Shown here: positions 44,989-53,674 of the stretch, piece after piece | Numbering within the stretch: the first letter of the stretch is position 1 | How the letters are laid out: every line of letters begins with the position of its first letter | Source of the DNA: Chloroflexota bacterium | GTDB lineage: Bacteria; Chloroflexota; UBA11872; UBA12225 | Direction: 5' to 3' | Assembly (NCBI GenBank): GCA_030447525.1 | Contig: JAUJOR010000004.1 | Span: 193,499-257,498, forward strand | DNA length: 64,000 nucleotides | Notes under the pieces: generated by a model | Told to the model about the DNA's origin: nothing | Seen by the model: only the letters and a program-made list of their open reading frames with translations | Databases searched by the model: none | Position numbers and translations under genes: made by a program

Positions 44989-45441
44989 GATCTACCGTCC
45001 CCATGGCTATCTCCTCGGCTGAACTGATACTGGACACTTCAGAGCGCCCGACACTCCTGACCCGTGCCGACAACCCACCACATCCACGACGACGTCACGA
45101 CCACGACCAAGCAGACGCTGGGCCGGCGCGGTCGCCGTAGAGGGGGCGGCGCTGCTGCCGGCGGGCACGTAATGCATCCCGGGAGCCGCTCCAGGTCTAA
45201 GAGAACGGCCCTGTATGCCGGCCGCGCACTGGCCGCGCTACCCAACCTGTGCTATAGCTAGTCCCACGATGTCCACTGGTCGCCGTGTCGCTCCCGACCG
45301 TAAGGAGCGACGTAGCAGCCAGGAGGTTCGGGCAGCGTGGAACTGGACGGCGTCGAAGGCGGCATTGCATATACACGCCAGCGCAGACGTAGGATGTCCT
45401 ACGATGCGCGCGCCGTCCGCAAGGGGAAGGCCAGAGGAACT
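44989..45441. other. Intergenic region with leaderless upstream ORF
   Basis: About 450 bp. The left 260 bp hold nothing recognised. The right part contains an extended -10 box and a 58-codon ORF coupled to the binding protein, listed separately. Confidence 0.5.
45250..45258 (+). promoter_or_regulatory. Extended -10 promoter element
   Basis: TGCTATAGC: an extended -10 (TGn) with TATAGC at 45253-45258, ending 10 nt before the ATG at 45269. Confidence 0.45.
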
Positions 45442-45445
45442 ATGA
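45269..45445 (+). CDS. 58-codon upstream ORF coupled to a binding protein
   Basis: Starts with MSTGRRVAPDRKERRSSQEV and ends PSARGRPEEL; strongly basic, no family recognised. The ATG lies 10 nt after an extended -10 box, and the TGA overlaps the start codon of the following binding protein as ATGA. It could be a leader peptide whose translation sets expression of the binding protein, or simply the way ribosomes are delivered to it. Confidence 0.4.
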   Translation: MSTGRRVAPDRKERRSSQEVRAAWNWTASKAALHIHASADVGCPTMRAPSARGRPEEL

Positions 45446-46872
45446 GTACGCGGGGAAGTGTGATGCGCCGGGCCAGCCGGCGAGAGGTCTTACTCGGAGT
45501 GGCCGGCGCGCTGGGAGTGCTGGGGGCCGCCTGCGGGGGCCCGGGCGAGGCCCCGGGGGCTGCGCCGGGGGGGAGTCGAGCGCCGGTGACGCTCAGCTTC
45601 CTCTCCTGGCGTCCCCCGGCCATGGACCAGTTCGCCCCGTTCTGGGAGGAGTACGGCAAGAAGACAAACACCACGATCCAGGTGGACAAGTCAGGGGACT
45701 TCGGCCAGCAAAAGCTGACCACGATGTTCGCCAGCGACAGTGGTCCCGACCTCTTCGACACCGAGTACCAGTCCCTCCCACGGATGTACGACAGTGGCTT
45801 CGTCCTGCAGCTGGACCAGTACCTTACGCGGGAGAAGATCACCCTGGAGAAAGAGCATGCCGTTGTAGGGATCGAGCGTTGGCGCCAGAAGACCTATGGC
45901 GTGCCGTACTGGGTGGAGCCCTTTGGCGTCTACTACAACCGGTCGCTCTTCCGGCAGAAGGGTGTTGCCGACCCCTGGGAGCGCTCGCAGAACCGGGGCG
46001 ATTGGACGCTGGAGGAGATGGTGGAGGCGGCGCGCAAGCTCAACGATCCGGCCAACGACATCTGGGGGCTGGACTGGGGCCCGCAGAGCGCCTATAACCT
46101 GGGCCCGCTGATCTGGACGGTGGGCGCCTCGCACATGCAGTACGACCCACAGATCGAGTGGACGCTGGGACTGCCGGAGGTCACCCAGGCCTTTAACTGG
46201 GCCATCGACTGGCTGATCCGCCAGAAGATCGACGTCGCCTCCCCCACCCCGGAGGCGGCGGCCTCGCGTGACCGGCTGCAAGGCGGCCGGCCGGGGATCG
46301 GCGCCGGTGGGATCAACCGCTTCTCCACCGGCAAGATCGGCATCCATTACCGCTCCGTCAATGACTGGCGGCGCATGTGGCCGGTGATCGGCAGCACATT
46401 CGAGTGGGATATGCTCCCCGTGCCCAGCATCAAGGGTAAGCCCGGCGCCGCCTGGACGGGGGGGCACCCGGTGAGCGCCTACTCCAAGACCAAACACCCT
46501 GACCGAGCCTGGGAGTTCATGCGCTGGCTGATGGGCGACGAGTTCCAGGGCATTCTGGCGGAGAACCAGTTCCTCGTCCCGGCGATGCGGAAGTTCCAGG
46601 AGCGCTTCTATCGTCCGCCGGAGCAGTACAAGTACCAGCACCCCCAGGTGTTCGCCAACGTCTACAAACGCCCCTACGGGATTCAGTGGGCGCATTACAA
46701 TGCCGTGCGGAACATCACCACCTTCAACACCGAGGCCGAACGGCTCGTCAAGGGGGAGGTGCCCCTCCAGGGGGGCCTGGCCGAGCTCCAACGGGTGCTC
46801 AACCAGGACATCGACTTCGGGGGCGGGGATAACCCCTTCAAGGGGCTGCGCTGGCCGATCCAGCCTCGCTAG
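45442..46872 (+). CDS. ABC sugar-type solute-binding lipoprotein (Tat)
   Basis: A 476-residue binding protein with Tat signal ASRREVLLGVAGALGVLG and lipobox GAAC (Cys31). Features: FLSWRPPAMDQFAPFWEEYG, SDSGPDLFDTEYQSLPRMYD, WRQKTYGVPYWVEPFGVYYN, EEMVEAARKLNDPANDIWGL, PYGIQWAHYNAVRNITTFNT. The ATG at 45442 has AGAGGA just upstream and overlaps a 58-codon upstream ORF. It resembles the binding protein at 24904-26343 at its C-terminus (PYGIxxxHYN), so the two may bind related ligands. It follows the MDR/cyclase/isomerase operon but has its own promoter. Confidence 0.9.
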   Translation: MSTRGSVMRRASRREVLLGVAGALGVLGAACGGPGEAPGAAPGGSRAPVTLSFLSWRPPAMDQFAPFWEEYGKKTNTTIQVDKSGDFGQQKLTTMFASDSGPDLFDTEYQSLPRMYDSGFVLQLDQYLTREKITLEKEHAVVGIERWRQKTYGVPYWVEPFGVYYNRSLFRQKGVADPWERSQNRGDWTLEEMVEAARKLNDPANDIWGLDWGPQSAYNLGPLIWTVGASHMQYDPQIEWTLGLPEVTQAFNWAIDWLIRQKIDVASPTPEAAASRDRLQGGRPGIGAGGINRFSTGKIGIHYRSVNDWRRMWPVIGSTFEWDMLPVPSIKGKPGAAWTGGHPVSAYSKTKHPDRAWEFMRWLMGDEFQGILAENQFLVPAMRKFQERFYRPPEQYKYQHPQVFANVYKRPYGIQWAHYNAVRNITTFNTEAERLVKGEVPLQGGLAELQRVLNQDIDFGGGDNPFKGLRWPIQPR

Positions 46873-47040
46873 GTCCCAACGCTTCGTCCAACGTCCTGTT
46901 CTATGACAGTCACCCGGCGGGGGACGCCCTTACAAGGGATGTTCGCACTTGGAGATTGGACAGCACCTCGATACACAAGCCGTGGGGGTACGCGGCGGCC
47001 AGGCCGGGGCGCGCCAGGGGCCGGACATGTCGGGTCGCCT

Positions 47041-48393
47041 TCAGGGCGCGGGGGGGGCCACCGGCTCGCCACTGAGGGCGCGGGCGAGATCTTCGCAGGC
47101 CGGGCGCACCGGCTCTCCCCGAAAGACCACCCGCTCGATGATTTCCTGGATGCGAACGCCGGCCGACGGCCTGGACAGGACGGCGTCTACCGGGCGCAGC
47201 CGGAGGGTCTGCGCGAGGGCAGTGGCGGCGCCTTCGTGGCGCCGCAGCAGGGCGCGCACTTCAGGGTAGTCCAGGGCATCCGCCCGGACGGGCAGGTAGC
47301 CGGTGGCACCGGCGAAGGACGCGGTGGCGCTCGGGCCGGTCATGAAGCGCATGAAGTCCCAGCCGGCGTCCTGCTTTCCAGAGGCAGCGAGCAGGCTGAG
47401 CCCGGCGCCGCCCCCGGGCAGGTCGCCGGGACCATCGCCTGGAACACCCGGCGCGCGGGCCGGCAGTGGGAGCGCGCCAACACCGAAGGGCGCGCCGTCT
47501 ACGATCTCGGTGAGGGCGGCGCTCGACCCGGAGAGGAACGCCCGTCCACCGCGGACAAACTCCGTCTGGGCGCGTTTGGTGCCTACGGCGATGGCATGGC
47601 GATGGACGAGGTCGGCCACAAACTGGAACGCCTCAATTGTGCGGCGATCCGCGACACGGACCACTCCCGCGCTATCCGAGAATGAGCCGCCGAAGGCCCA
47701 CAGCAACGGCTGGAGCTCCCACCAGCCGGTGGTGACGCCGTAGACCGGCTCTTCCAGCCGCAGTACCTGGGCCGTGCGCCGGCAGACCTCCAGCAGTCCA
47801 TCCCAGGTGGCGGGCTGCCACGCCGCGGCGGGGGAACTCGGGAGCCCCCCGTCGCCCAGCAGGTCGAGGTTGGCGTAGAGCAGGGGGACGCTGCGGGCGA
47901 AGGGGAGCTGGTAGAGCGTGCCGTTGACGCGGCTCTCCCGCACGAAGCCGGGGTAGAACGCCTGCAGGAGAGCGGAGCGCCGAGCGAGGGCCTCGATCGG
48001 GGAGAGCGCCCCCTCACGGGCGAAGGCAGGGAGATCCGTATTCACGGAGAGGAGCGTGACGTCCGGCGGCGCCCCCGAGGCCAGGGAGACACGGAGCTTC
48101 CCGGCGGCGACGGCGTACTCGCCGGCGTGTTCCACGGTGACGCGCACGCCCTCTTGCGAGCCATTGAATTGCTCGACGAGCCGCACCTGGGCGTCATGTC
48201 TGGGCCCGGAAAGGGACTTCCAGTAGGCGACCTCCACCGGCTGCGGGGCGGGGCTCCGCCCGGCGGGTCGACTGCTATTCTCGGGAGTAGCGCAGGCTGC
48301 GATCACCCCGGGGGCGGCGAGGGCGCCACCCACCACGGCGCGCCGGCCAAGCCGGCGCGCGGGCGGCAGCGGGCGGGGCGTGGCGGTCAACAC
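47041..48393 (-). CDS. ABC solute-binding lipoprotein (Tat), last gene of nitrite operon
   Basis: A 450-residue binding protein with Tat-like signal RRLGRRAVVGGALAAPGVIA (Arg17-18) and lipobox AAC (Cys34). Family 1 features: VEVAYWKSLSGPRHDAQVRL, SLASGAPPDVTLLSVNTDLP, YQLPFARSVPLLYANLDLLG, TTGWWELQPLLWAFGGSF. The start is GTG at 48393 (or TTG 48390, overlapping the DUF1802 stop as TTGA); the longer frame to 48588 is antisense to no signal and lies inside the DUF1802 gene. It is coupled to the nirC-nirA-DUF1802 genes, an unexpected partner for a sugar-type binding protein. Ligand unknown. Confidence 0.85.
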   Translation of the reverse strand: MLTATPRPLPPARRLGRRAVVGGALAAPGVIAACATPENSSRPAGRSPAPQPVEVAYWKSLSGPRHDAQVRLVEQFNGSQEGVRVTVEHAGEYAVAAGKLRVSLASGAPPDVTLLSVNTDLPAFAREGALSPIEALARRSALLQAFYPGFVRESRVNGTLYQLPFARSVPLLYANLDLLGDGGLPSSPAAAWQPATWDGLLEVCRRTAQVLRLEEPVYGVTTGWWELQPLLWAFGGSFSDSAGVVRVADRRTIEAFQFVADLVHRHAIAVGTKRAQTEFVRGGRAFLSGSSAALTEIVDGAPFGVGALPLPARAPGVPGDGPGDLPGGGAGLSLLAASGKQDAGWDFMRFMTGPSATASFAGATGYLPVRADALDYPEVRALLRRHEGAATALAQTLRLRPVDAVLSRPSAGVRIQEIIERVVFRGEPVRPACEDLARALSGEPVAPPAP

Positions 48394-48998
48394 ACTCGGA
48401 GCGCCTCCAGCACCGACGCCCGAGCGGCCGCGAAGGCGGCGTCTGAGAGCACGGGAGCGGCCGCGGCCGGATCGACCGGCTGCCTGAGCGGCACCCACGA
48501 ACGGCAGCCGGCGTAGGTCTTGTCGTACGGCACCGTAGCCGGTGGCGTGAGGCGAAAGCAGCGCAACGTCAGGGCATAGTTGGGACACTCGGGCTTGTAG
48601 CGCAGGCGCATGTCGAAGAGGGCCTGGCTCCAGCAGGTCAGCGGCTCCAACGCCCGCAGACGGGCGGCATCGCGCACTTCCACCACGTCCACGACGCGGC
48701 AGTAGGCCGGCAGGACGACGGCGCCACGCTCGGCGGCGGGGGGATCGGGGAGCGACAGCAGGGGATGAACCTGCGGCTTGAGCTGTTCCGCAGACTGATG
48801 CTCGGCATTGGGATAGAGGAAGAAGGCGTCGTGCGCCGCGGTGAAGGCGCCCCGGTGCGGCTCATGGAGCCCCCCCTTGCGCACCAGCACGATCTGCCGG
48901 CCGGCGAGCAGCTCGTGGCACACGACGGCCCACTCCTTGAGCGCCACGCTGGAGGGCAGGGGATCCGTTGGTGCGGCCGGCAAGGCCGGCGCTATCAT
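48387..48998 (-). CDS. DUF1802 protein
   Basis: A 203-residue protein opening with ALKEWAVVCHELLAGRQIVL VRKGGLHEP, the conserved start of DUF1802, followed by FFLYPNAEHQSAEQLKP and a central VVDVVEVRDAARLRALEPLT. No known activity. The ATG at 48998 overlaps the stop of nirA (ATGA), and its own stop overlaps the start region of the downstream binding protein. This position in a nitrite assimilation operon suggests an accessory role there. Confidence 0.85.
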   Translation of the reverse strand: MIAPALPAAPTDPLPSSVALKEWAVVCHELLAGRQIVLVRKGGLHEPHRGAFTAAHDAFFLYPNAEHQSAEQLKPQVHPLLSLPDPPAAERGAVVLPAYCRVVDVVEVRDAARLRALEPLTCWSQALFDMRLRYKPECPNYALTLRCFRLTPPATVPYDKTYAGCRSWVPLRQPVDPAAAAPVLSDAAFAAARASVLEALRVC

Positions 48999-50581
48999 CC
49001 GGCGGCCTCGACGCCGTGATCGCCCCCCGCCGGGAGGGCCCGCCGCGCGGCGACCGTCGCCGCCGCCTCGAAGAGATCGACCCCGCGGGCGTGGGCGCGG
49101 ACAAGCTGCTCGGAGACGGCGGCGATTTCGGACGCGGGGATGTTCTCCAGCACCCGCCGCCCGGGGCGCGGATCGGTGCCCGTCCGACCGCCGACGAAGA
49201 CGTCAAACGTCTCCACGACCCGCCCGCCGATGCGCGCCTTGCCGCCGAGGAAGCCGATATCAGACGCCTGATGGTTGCCGCAGGCGGCCGGGCAGCCCGA
49301 CCAGTTGAGCGTGATGGGCCGCGCGTCGGCGGCGGGCACGGCTGATTCCAGGTGCCCCACCACCTCCCTGGCGGCGCCCTTGGTCTCCGCCAGGGCCAGG
49401 TTGCAGTAGTCCACGCCGATGCAGCTCACGGTGCCGCGCTGGTAGGGGGAAGGGTCTGGACGGAGCTCCGCCAGGAGCGGCTCGGCCAGCAGGTCCGGCA
49501 GGTGCCGGTCGGGGACGTTGACGATCAGGACGTTCTGGTCGATGGTGAAGCGCAGCTCGCCACTGCCATACTCCTCCGCCAGGCGGGCCAGGGCATCGAA
49601 CTGGGCGGCGTTGGACCGGCCCACGGGGATGCACAGGCCGGCGGCGTAGGTGCAGGGCGACTTCTGCTGCGTGAGGCCGAGGTGGTCGGTCTTGTGGGAG
49701 CGGCGGACGTCGTGGCCGGCCGGCTGCAGGGGCCGCGCGCGCAGCGTTTCGAGCTCGGCGCGGAAGCGCTCCAGGCCCCAGTCCTCAATCAAGAAATGGA
49801 GGCGCGCGCGGGAACGCGTCTCGCGCGGACCATGCAGGGCAAACAGGCGCGTGATCTCGGCGCAGAGGTCGCCCCCCTCCTGGAGCGGGACAAAGGCGTC
49901 CAGGGACCAGCCGGCGACCATGCCGCCGGACCCCATCTTGCCGCCGACCCGGACGTTGAAGCCGGCCACCACCTCCTCGCCGATCTCCCGCCTGGCCGGG
50001 GTGAGGCCGATGTCTTGCGTCTCCGTGTTGCTGCAGTTCTCCAGGCAGCCGGTGATGGAGACGTTGAACTTGCGGGGCAGGTTGGCGTAGACGCGGTCGG
50101 CGAGCAGCAGGTCGTGATAGCGCTGCACCTGGGAAGTGGCGTCGAAGAGCTCGTGCGGCGTCAACCCGGCGAGCGGGCACCCCACTACGTTGCGACTGTT
50201 GTCCAGCCCCGTCTGCATGCTGGAGAGGCCGATGCGGTGCAGCCGGTCGAGGATGTCCGGCACGTCGGCGATGGTCATCCAGCGGAGCTGGACCTGCTGC
50301 CTGGTAGTCACGTCGATCACCTCACGCCCGTAGTCGCGGGTGATGGCAGCCAGCTCGCGGAGCTGGGCGGCCGTGGCCAGCCCACCGGGCATGCGGATAC
50401 GCATCATGAAGTGTCCGGGCGTGGGCTTGCGGAAGAAGACGCCAAACCACTTCAGGCGCTCTTTGTCGTCGTCGGTGATGGTGCGCCACCCCTCCGGGCC
50501 GGCGGAGGCGTAGCGCACGATATCCGGGTAGATGTCCAGCGGGTGCTTGGCGGCCTTGATCTCTTCAAACTTGTTCGGCAC
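48995..50581 (-). CDS. nirA: Ferredoxin-dependent nitrite (or sulfite) reductase
   Basis: A 528-residue NirA/SiR enzyme that reduces nitrite to ammonium with six electrons, using siroheme and a [4Fe-4S] cluster. The two-fold repeat is visible: an N-terminal half with FVRKP-like FGVFFRKPTPGHFMMRIRMP and a C-terminal half. Cluster Cys are in VSCIGVDYCNLALAETK (about 387 and 393) and NWSGCPAACGNHQ (about 430 and 434). Start GTG at 50581 with AGGAGG 7 nt upstream; the longer frame to 51163 overlaps the antiporter-type gene upstream. Adjacent nirC favours nitrite over sulfite. Confidence 0.88.
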   Translation of the reverse strand: MPNKFEEIKAAKHPLDIYPDIVRYASAGPEGWRTITDDDKERLKWFGVFFRKPTPGHFMMRIRMPGGLATAAQLRELAAITRDYGREVIDVTTRQQVQLRWMTIADVPDILDRLHRIGLSSMQTGLDNSRNVVGCPLAGLTPHELFDATSQVQRYHDLLLADRVYANLPRKFNVSITGCLENCSNTETQDIGLTPARREIGEEVVAGFNVRVGGKMGSGGMVAGWSLDAFVPLQEGGDLCAEITRLFALHGPRETRSRARLHFLIEDWGLERFRAELETLRARPLQPAGHDVRRSHKTDHLGLTQQKSPCTYAAGLCIPVGRSNAAQFDALARLAEEYGSGELRFTIDQNVLIVNVPDRHLPDLLAEPLLAELRPDPSPYQRGTVSCIGVDYCNLALAETKGAAREVVGHLESAVPAADARPITLNWSGCPAACGNHQASDIGFLGGKARIGGRVVETFDVFVGGRTGTDPRPGRRVLENIPASEIAAVSEQLVRAHARGVDLFEAAATVAARRALPAGGDHGVEAAG

Positions 50582-50649
50582 GGAGCGTCCTCCTGGGGCG
50601 CTGTACAGGCGAGCTGGGGGGTTGGTTCTCCCGAGTCCCGGCTCCCGGG

Positions 50650-51537
50650 CTAGACGGCCGGGCGCGCCGCCAGGGCGGGGACGCCGGACGGTGCCGGGCC
50701 GGAGGCCGCCAGCTCCTGCGGTGCGGGGGTCGGAGCTGGTGCGGGGGCCTGGGACGTGAAGCGCCGCACGGGGCTGGCGAGCCAGTAGAGCCCGGCGACG
50801 AAGCCGGCGCCCCCAACCACGTTGCCGAGGGTGACGGGGACGAGGTTGGCCACATAGCCGGCCCAGGACACGGGGGCAGCGTGGGGCTGGAAGAGGCCGA
50901 TGGCGAGTAGCGTCATGTTGGCCACGCTGTGCTCGAACCCCGCGCCGATAAAGGCAAAGAGGCACCAGAAGATCATGATCAGACGGGCAGTCTCGCTTTG
51001 GGTGCGGGCAGCGCACCAGATAGCGAGGCAGACCAGCCAGTTGCAGAGGACGCCGCGTAGGAAGAGCTGCCAGAACGGCAGCGTCATCTTGGTGCCGGCC
51101 GTCTGGAGGACGAATCCGAGCTGCGGATCGCCCCCCAGCACGCCAGACTGGGCCACCAACCACGCCACCAGCAGCGAGCCGGCCAGGTTACCGGCGAAGC
51201 ACAGCGCCCAGAGCTGGGCCAGGTCCACCAGGCCGGAGCGCCCGGTCAGGACACCCACAGTCATGAAGAGGTTGTTGCCGGTGAACAGCTCAGACCCGGC
51301 AAAGATCACCAGGCTCAGGGCGATGCCAAAGCACGCTCCCATCAGGGCCTTGGTGAAGGGAGAGCCGGCGGCGGACAGGGGCGCCCCGATGGCAAAGATG
51401 AGGACGATGCCGAAGCCGACGTAGATACCCGCCAGGGCCGACAGGATGAAGTACGCCAGCGGGGAACGGCGCAGCGATTCAGCCTTGCCCGCAGCGGCCA
51501 GGGCGATCTTCTCGACGGTGGGATCCATTCCGGTCAT
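50650..51537 (-). CDS. nirC: Formate/nitrite transporter family protein (NirC/FocA)
   Basis: A 295-residue FNT-family pentameric channel with six helices. Marks: YVGFGIVLIFAIGAPLSAAG, FAGSELFTGNNLFMTVGVLT (the omega-loop region), GNLAGSLLVAWLVAQSG and the signature FIGAGFEHSVANMTLLAIGL, with the central His in GFEHSVANM. The C-terminal Pro/Ala-rich tail (about 35 residues) is cytosolic. It lies 68 bp upstream of nirA in the same direction, which argues that it imports nitrite for assimilation. Confidence 0.9.
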   Translation of the reverse strand: MTGMDPTVEKIALAAAGKAESLRRSPLAYFILSALAGIYVGFGIVLIFAIGAPLSAAGSPFTKALMGACFGIALSLVIFAGSELFTGNNLFMTVGVLTGRSGLVDLAQLWALCFAGNLAGSLLVAWLVAQSGVLGGDPQLGFVLQTAGTKMTLPFWQLFLRGVLCNWLVCLAIWCAARTQSETARLIMIFWCLFAFIGAGFEHSVANMTLLAIGLFQPHAAPVSWAGYVANLVPVTLGNVVGGAGFVAGLYWLASPVRRFTSQAPAPAPTPAPQELAASGPAPSGVPALAARPAV

Positions 51538-51927
51538 TCCTGGCCTGCCCCCTGGTGCACGGTGTCCTCTACGGCCGGTGCTCTATGGCCGTGTGGTTCA
51601 GACTACTGGGTCCCATCCGGCCACGTCTTCGTGCCGCGGGGCCAAAGATCGGACGCCGATTCCGGGCGCGGTGCACAGGGCGGCGGTGGGAGTGGCGCGT
51701 CCTGTGGGGTACAGAAAGCCAGCCAGCGGGTTGTGGCGCCGCTCCGAGCTAGGTGAGGGAGGGGGACGGCAGACGGGCGGGCGCTCTACCACGACCCGTG
51801 CCCGCCATCCGATGGGCGGGAGGTGGACCGTTCTCGGGCGGCACTACCCCAGCGACTCGCCCCCACTTTTCGATGGGCGGGGGACCGGGCATCCCGGCGA
51901 GGCGGACTGTTACGTTAGGGGGGCGCG
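51538..51927. other. Divergent intergenic region
   Basis: About 390 bp between nirC and the dehydrogenase operon, holding promoters for both. No gene is supported. Small G/C-rich inverted repeats occur near 51800-51820 (CCCGCC...GGCGGG), and GATGGGCGGG recurs about 60 bp later. Confidence 0.45.
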
Positions 51928-52905
51928 ATGCGTTATACGGTGGCCGTTCTCGATCATCCGTTTGCCGATCTTGAGATCGAGCGGCGTGTCCTGCGCGAGA
52001 TCGGCGCCGAGGTAGTGGACGTCCAGGCGAGGACCGAGAGCGAGGCGCAGCGGGCCTGTCAGCTGGCCGATGCCGTGCTCGTGCGCCGCTATCCGCTGGG
52101 GCGGCCCGTGATCGCGGCCATGGAGCGCTGCCGCATCATCTGCAGCTACGGCGCCGGGTACGACAACGTCGACATCGCGGCGGCGAGTGAGCGGGGCATC
52201 AAGGTGGCCAACACGACCGGGTATGGCGACGAGGAGGTGGCAGAGCATGCCTTGGCGCTCCTGCTGGCGCTGGCGCGCCGCCTGCTGCCTCAGCGGACGG
52301 CGCTAGCGGACGACGCCGGCGCCGGCCGCCCAGTGGGGTGGAGCCATATGCCGTTCGTCCCCATCCGCCGGCTGCGCGAGCAGGCGCTCGGCATCATCGG
52401 CTTGGGCCGTATCGGCCGGACGCTGGCCAGGAAGGCAACGGGCATCGGAATTGGTGTCCTGGCGGCCGATCCGGCGGCGCCCCCCGCACAGGCGGCTGAG
52501 CTCGGCGTCAGGTTAGTACCGTTAGACGAGCTCCTCCAAGAGGCGGACTTCGTCTCGCTGCACGTCCCGTTAGCCCCGCAGACCCGGCAACTGATGGGCG
52601 AAGCGGAGCTCACGGCCATGAAGCCCACCGCCTACCTCCTGAACTGCGCCCGCGGGCCGGTAGTGGATCAGCGGGCGCTGCTGCAGGCGCTGCAGGCCGG
52701 CCGCCTTGCCGGGGCGGGGCTGGACGTGCTGGATCCAGAGCCGCCGGCGCCGGAAACGCTACGAGCATTGCTGGCGTTGCCGAACGTCATCGTGACGCCG
52801 CACGTGGCCTGGTACTCAGAAGAGTCGGTCGCCGACCGGCGCCGCATGGCCGCGGAGACGGTGAAGCAGGCCCTCGTGGGCCCGGCGCCGGGAGCGCCGC
52901 CGTAG
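51928..52905 (+). CDS. D-isomer-specific 2-hydroxyacid dehydrogenase (CtBP-like)
   Basis: A 325-residue NAD-dependent dehydrogenase. Catalytic residues: Arg in NCARGPVVDQRALL, Glu in GLDVLDPEPPAPE and His in VIVTPHVAWYSEES. NAD motif: LGIIGLGRIGRTLARKATGI. The HVAWYSEES ending resembles C-terminal-binding-protein-like dehydrogenases. It converts a 2-keto acid and a D-2-hydroxy acid. ATG start, with GGGGGGCG upstream. First gene of a four-gene run with a HAD hydrolase (68 bp gap), sulfatase and binding protein. Confidence 0.9.
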   Translation: MRYTVAVLDHPFADLEIERRVLREIGAEVVDVQARTESEAQRACQLADAVLVRRYPLGRPVIAAMERCRIICSYGAGYDNVDIAAASERGIKVANTTGYGDEEVAEHALALLLALARRLLPQRTALADDAGAGRPVGWSHMPFVPIRRLREQALGIIGLGRIGRTLARKATGIGIGVLAADPAAPPAQAAELGVRLVPLDELLQEADFVSLHVPLAPQTRQLMGEAELTAMKPTAYLLNCARGPVVDQRALLQALQAGRLAGAGLDVLDPEPPAPETLRALLALPNVIVTPHVAWYSEESVADRRRMAAETVKQALVGPAPGAPP

Positions 52906-52973
52906 ACGTGCCCGCTGGGACAGCAGAACCCACACCAGCAGTGCGGGCCACATTGGCCACAGGAGCCACATAG

Positions 52974-53642
52974 GTGACGCCAAAGTTACTGGTATCGGAT
53001 TTCGCCGGCACGGCCATGCGCGAGGAGGGCTCCGTCCTCTCGGCCTACCGGCTGGCCCTGGACGAGTACCGTATTCCGTTCACCGAGACCGACCTGGCGG
53101 CGCGCCGGGGGGCGAGCAAGCGGGCCGTCTTCGAAGAGCTGGCGGGGCGCACGTACGGCCCGGCCGAGGTTGCTGTGGTGGCCGGACGCGCCCTGGCGAG
53201 GTTCGAGGAGACGCTGCGTCGCGAGTACGAGACGGGCGACGTACGCGAGATCGACGGCGCTGAGGCGGCCTTCCGGGAGCTCAAGGGGGCGGGGATGAAG
53301 CTCGCGCTCTCCAGTGGCTTCGAGCGCAGCGTGGTGGACCTGTTGGTGCGCCGGCTGCGATGGACGGAGCTCTTCGACCTCGTCCTGGCCGGTAACGATG
53401 CCCCGGCCGGCCGGCCGGCGCCGTTTCTCATTTACCGCGCCATGATGGACCTGGGGGTCCATGACGTCGGCACCGTCGCCGTGGTGGGGGACACACCGCT
53501 CGACCTCCAGGCAGGCACGAATGCGCGCGCCGGCTGGGTGATCGGCGTGCTGAGCGGCGCGCACGGGCTAGAGACGCTCGGCGCCACCAGCCACACGCAC
53601 CTGCTGCCCAGCGTTGCTTCCTTGCCGGCGCTCTTCCGGTAG
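52974..53642 (+). CDS. Phosphonatase-like HAD hydrolase
   Basis: A 222-residue HAD-superfamily protein of the phosphonatase branch: the nucleophile motif VSDFAGTAM has Ala where ordinary phosphatases have the second Asp, as PhnX does. GRPAPFLIYRAMMDLGV and VVGDTPLDLQAGTNARAGWV follow, with LALSSGFERSVVDLL between them. It may cleave phosphonoacetaldehyde-like C-P bonds or a phosphate ester. The start is GTG at 52974 with AGGAG 8 nt upstream. Cotranscribed with the hydroxyacid dehydrogenase and a sulfatase-family gene. Confidence 0.85.
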   Translation: MTPKLLVSDFAGTAMREEGSVLSAYRLALDEYRIPFTETDLAARRGASKRAVFEELAGRTYGPAEVAVVAGRALARFEETLRREYETGDVREIDGAEAAFRELKGAGMKLALSSGFERSVVDLLVRRLRWTELFDLVLAGNDAPAGRPAPFLIYRAMMDLGVHDVGTVAVVGDTPLDLQAGTNARAGWVIGVLSGAHGLETLGATSHTHLLPSVASLPALFR

Positions 53643-53674
53643 CCGTGGGGCACGAAGACTCCCGTGGAGAATAG

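Noticed and set aside
45039..45261. Small open frames in the 45 kb intergenic region
   Set aside because: They overlap on both strands, have low-complexity composition and no start signal.
48394..48588. Longer start for the binding protein after DUF1802
   Set aside because: It lies inside the DUF1802 coding sequence and delays the Tat signal by 65 residues.
50582..51163. Extension of nirA upstream to give a 722-residue protein
   Set aside because: It would overlap nirC in another frame; a GTG with AGGAGG at 50581 gives the normal NirA length.
51541..51735. 64- and 65-residue open frames between nirC and the dehydrogenase
   Set aside because: Arg/Gly-rich sequence, two overlapping frames of similar length and no recognisable domain.
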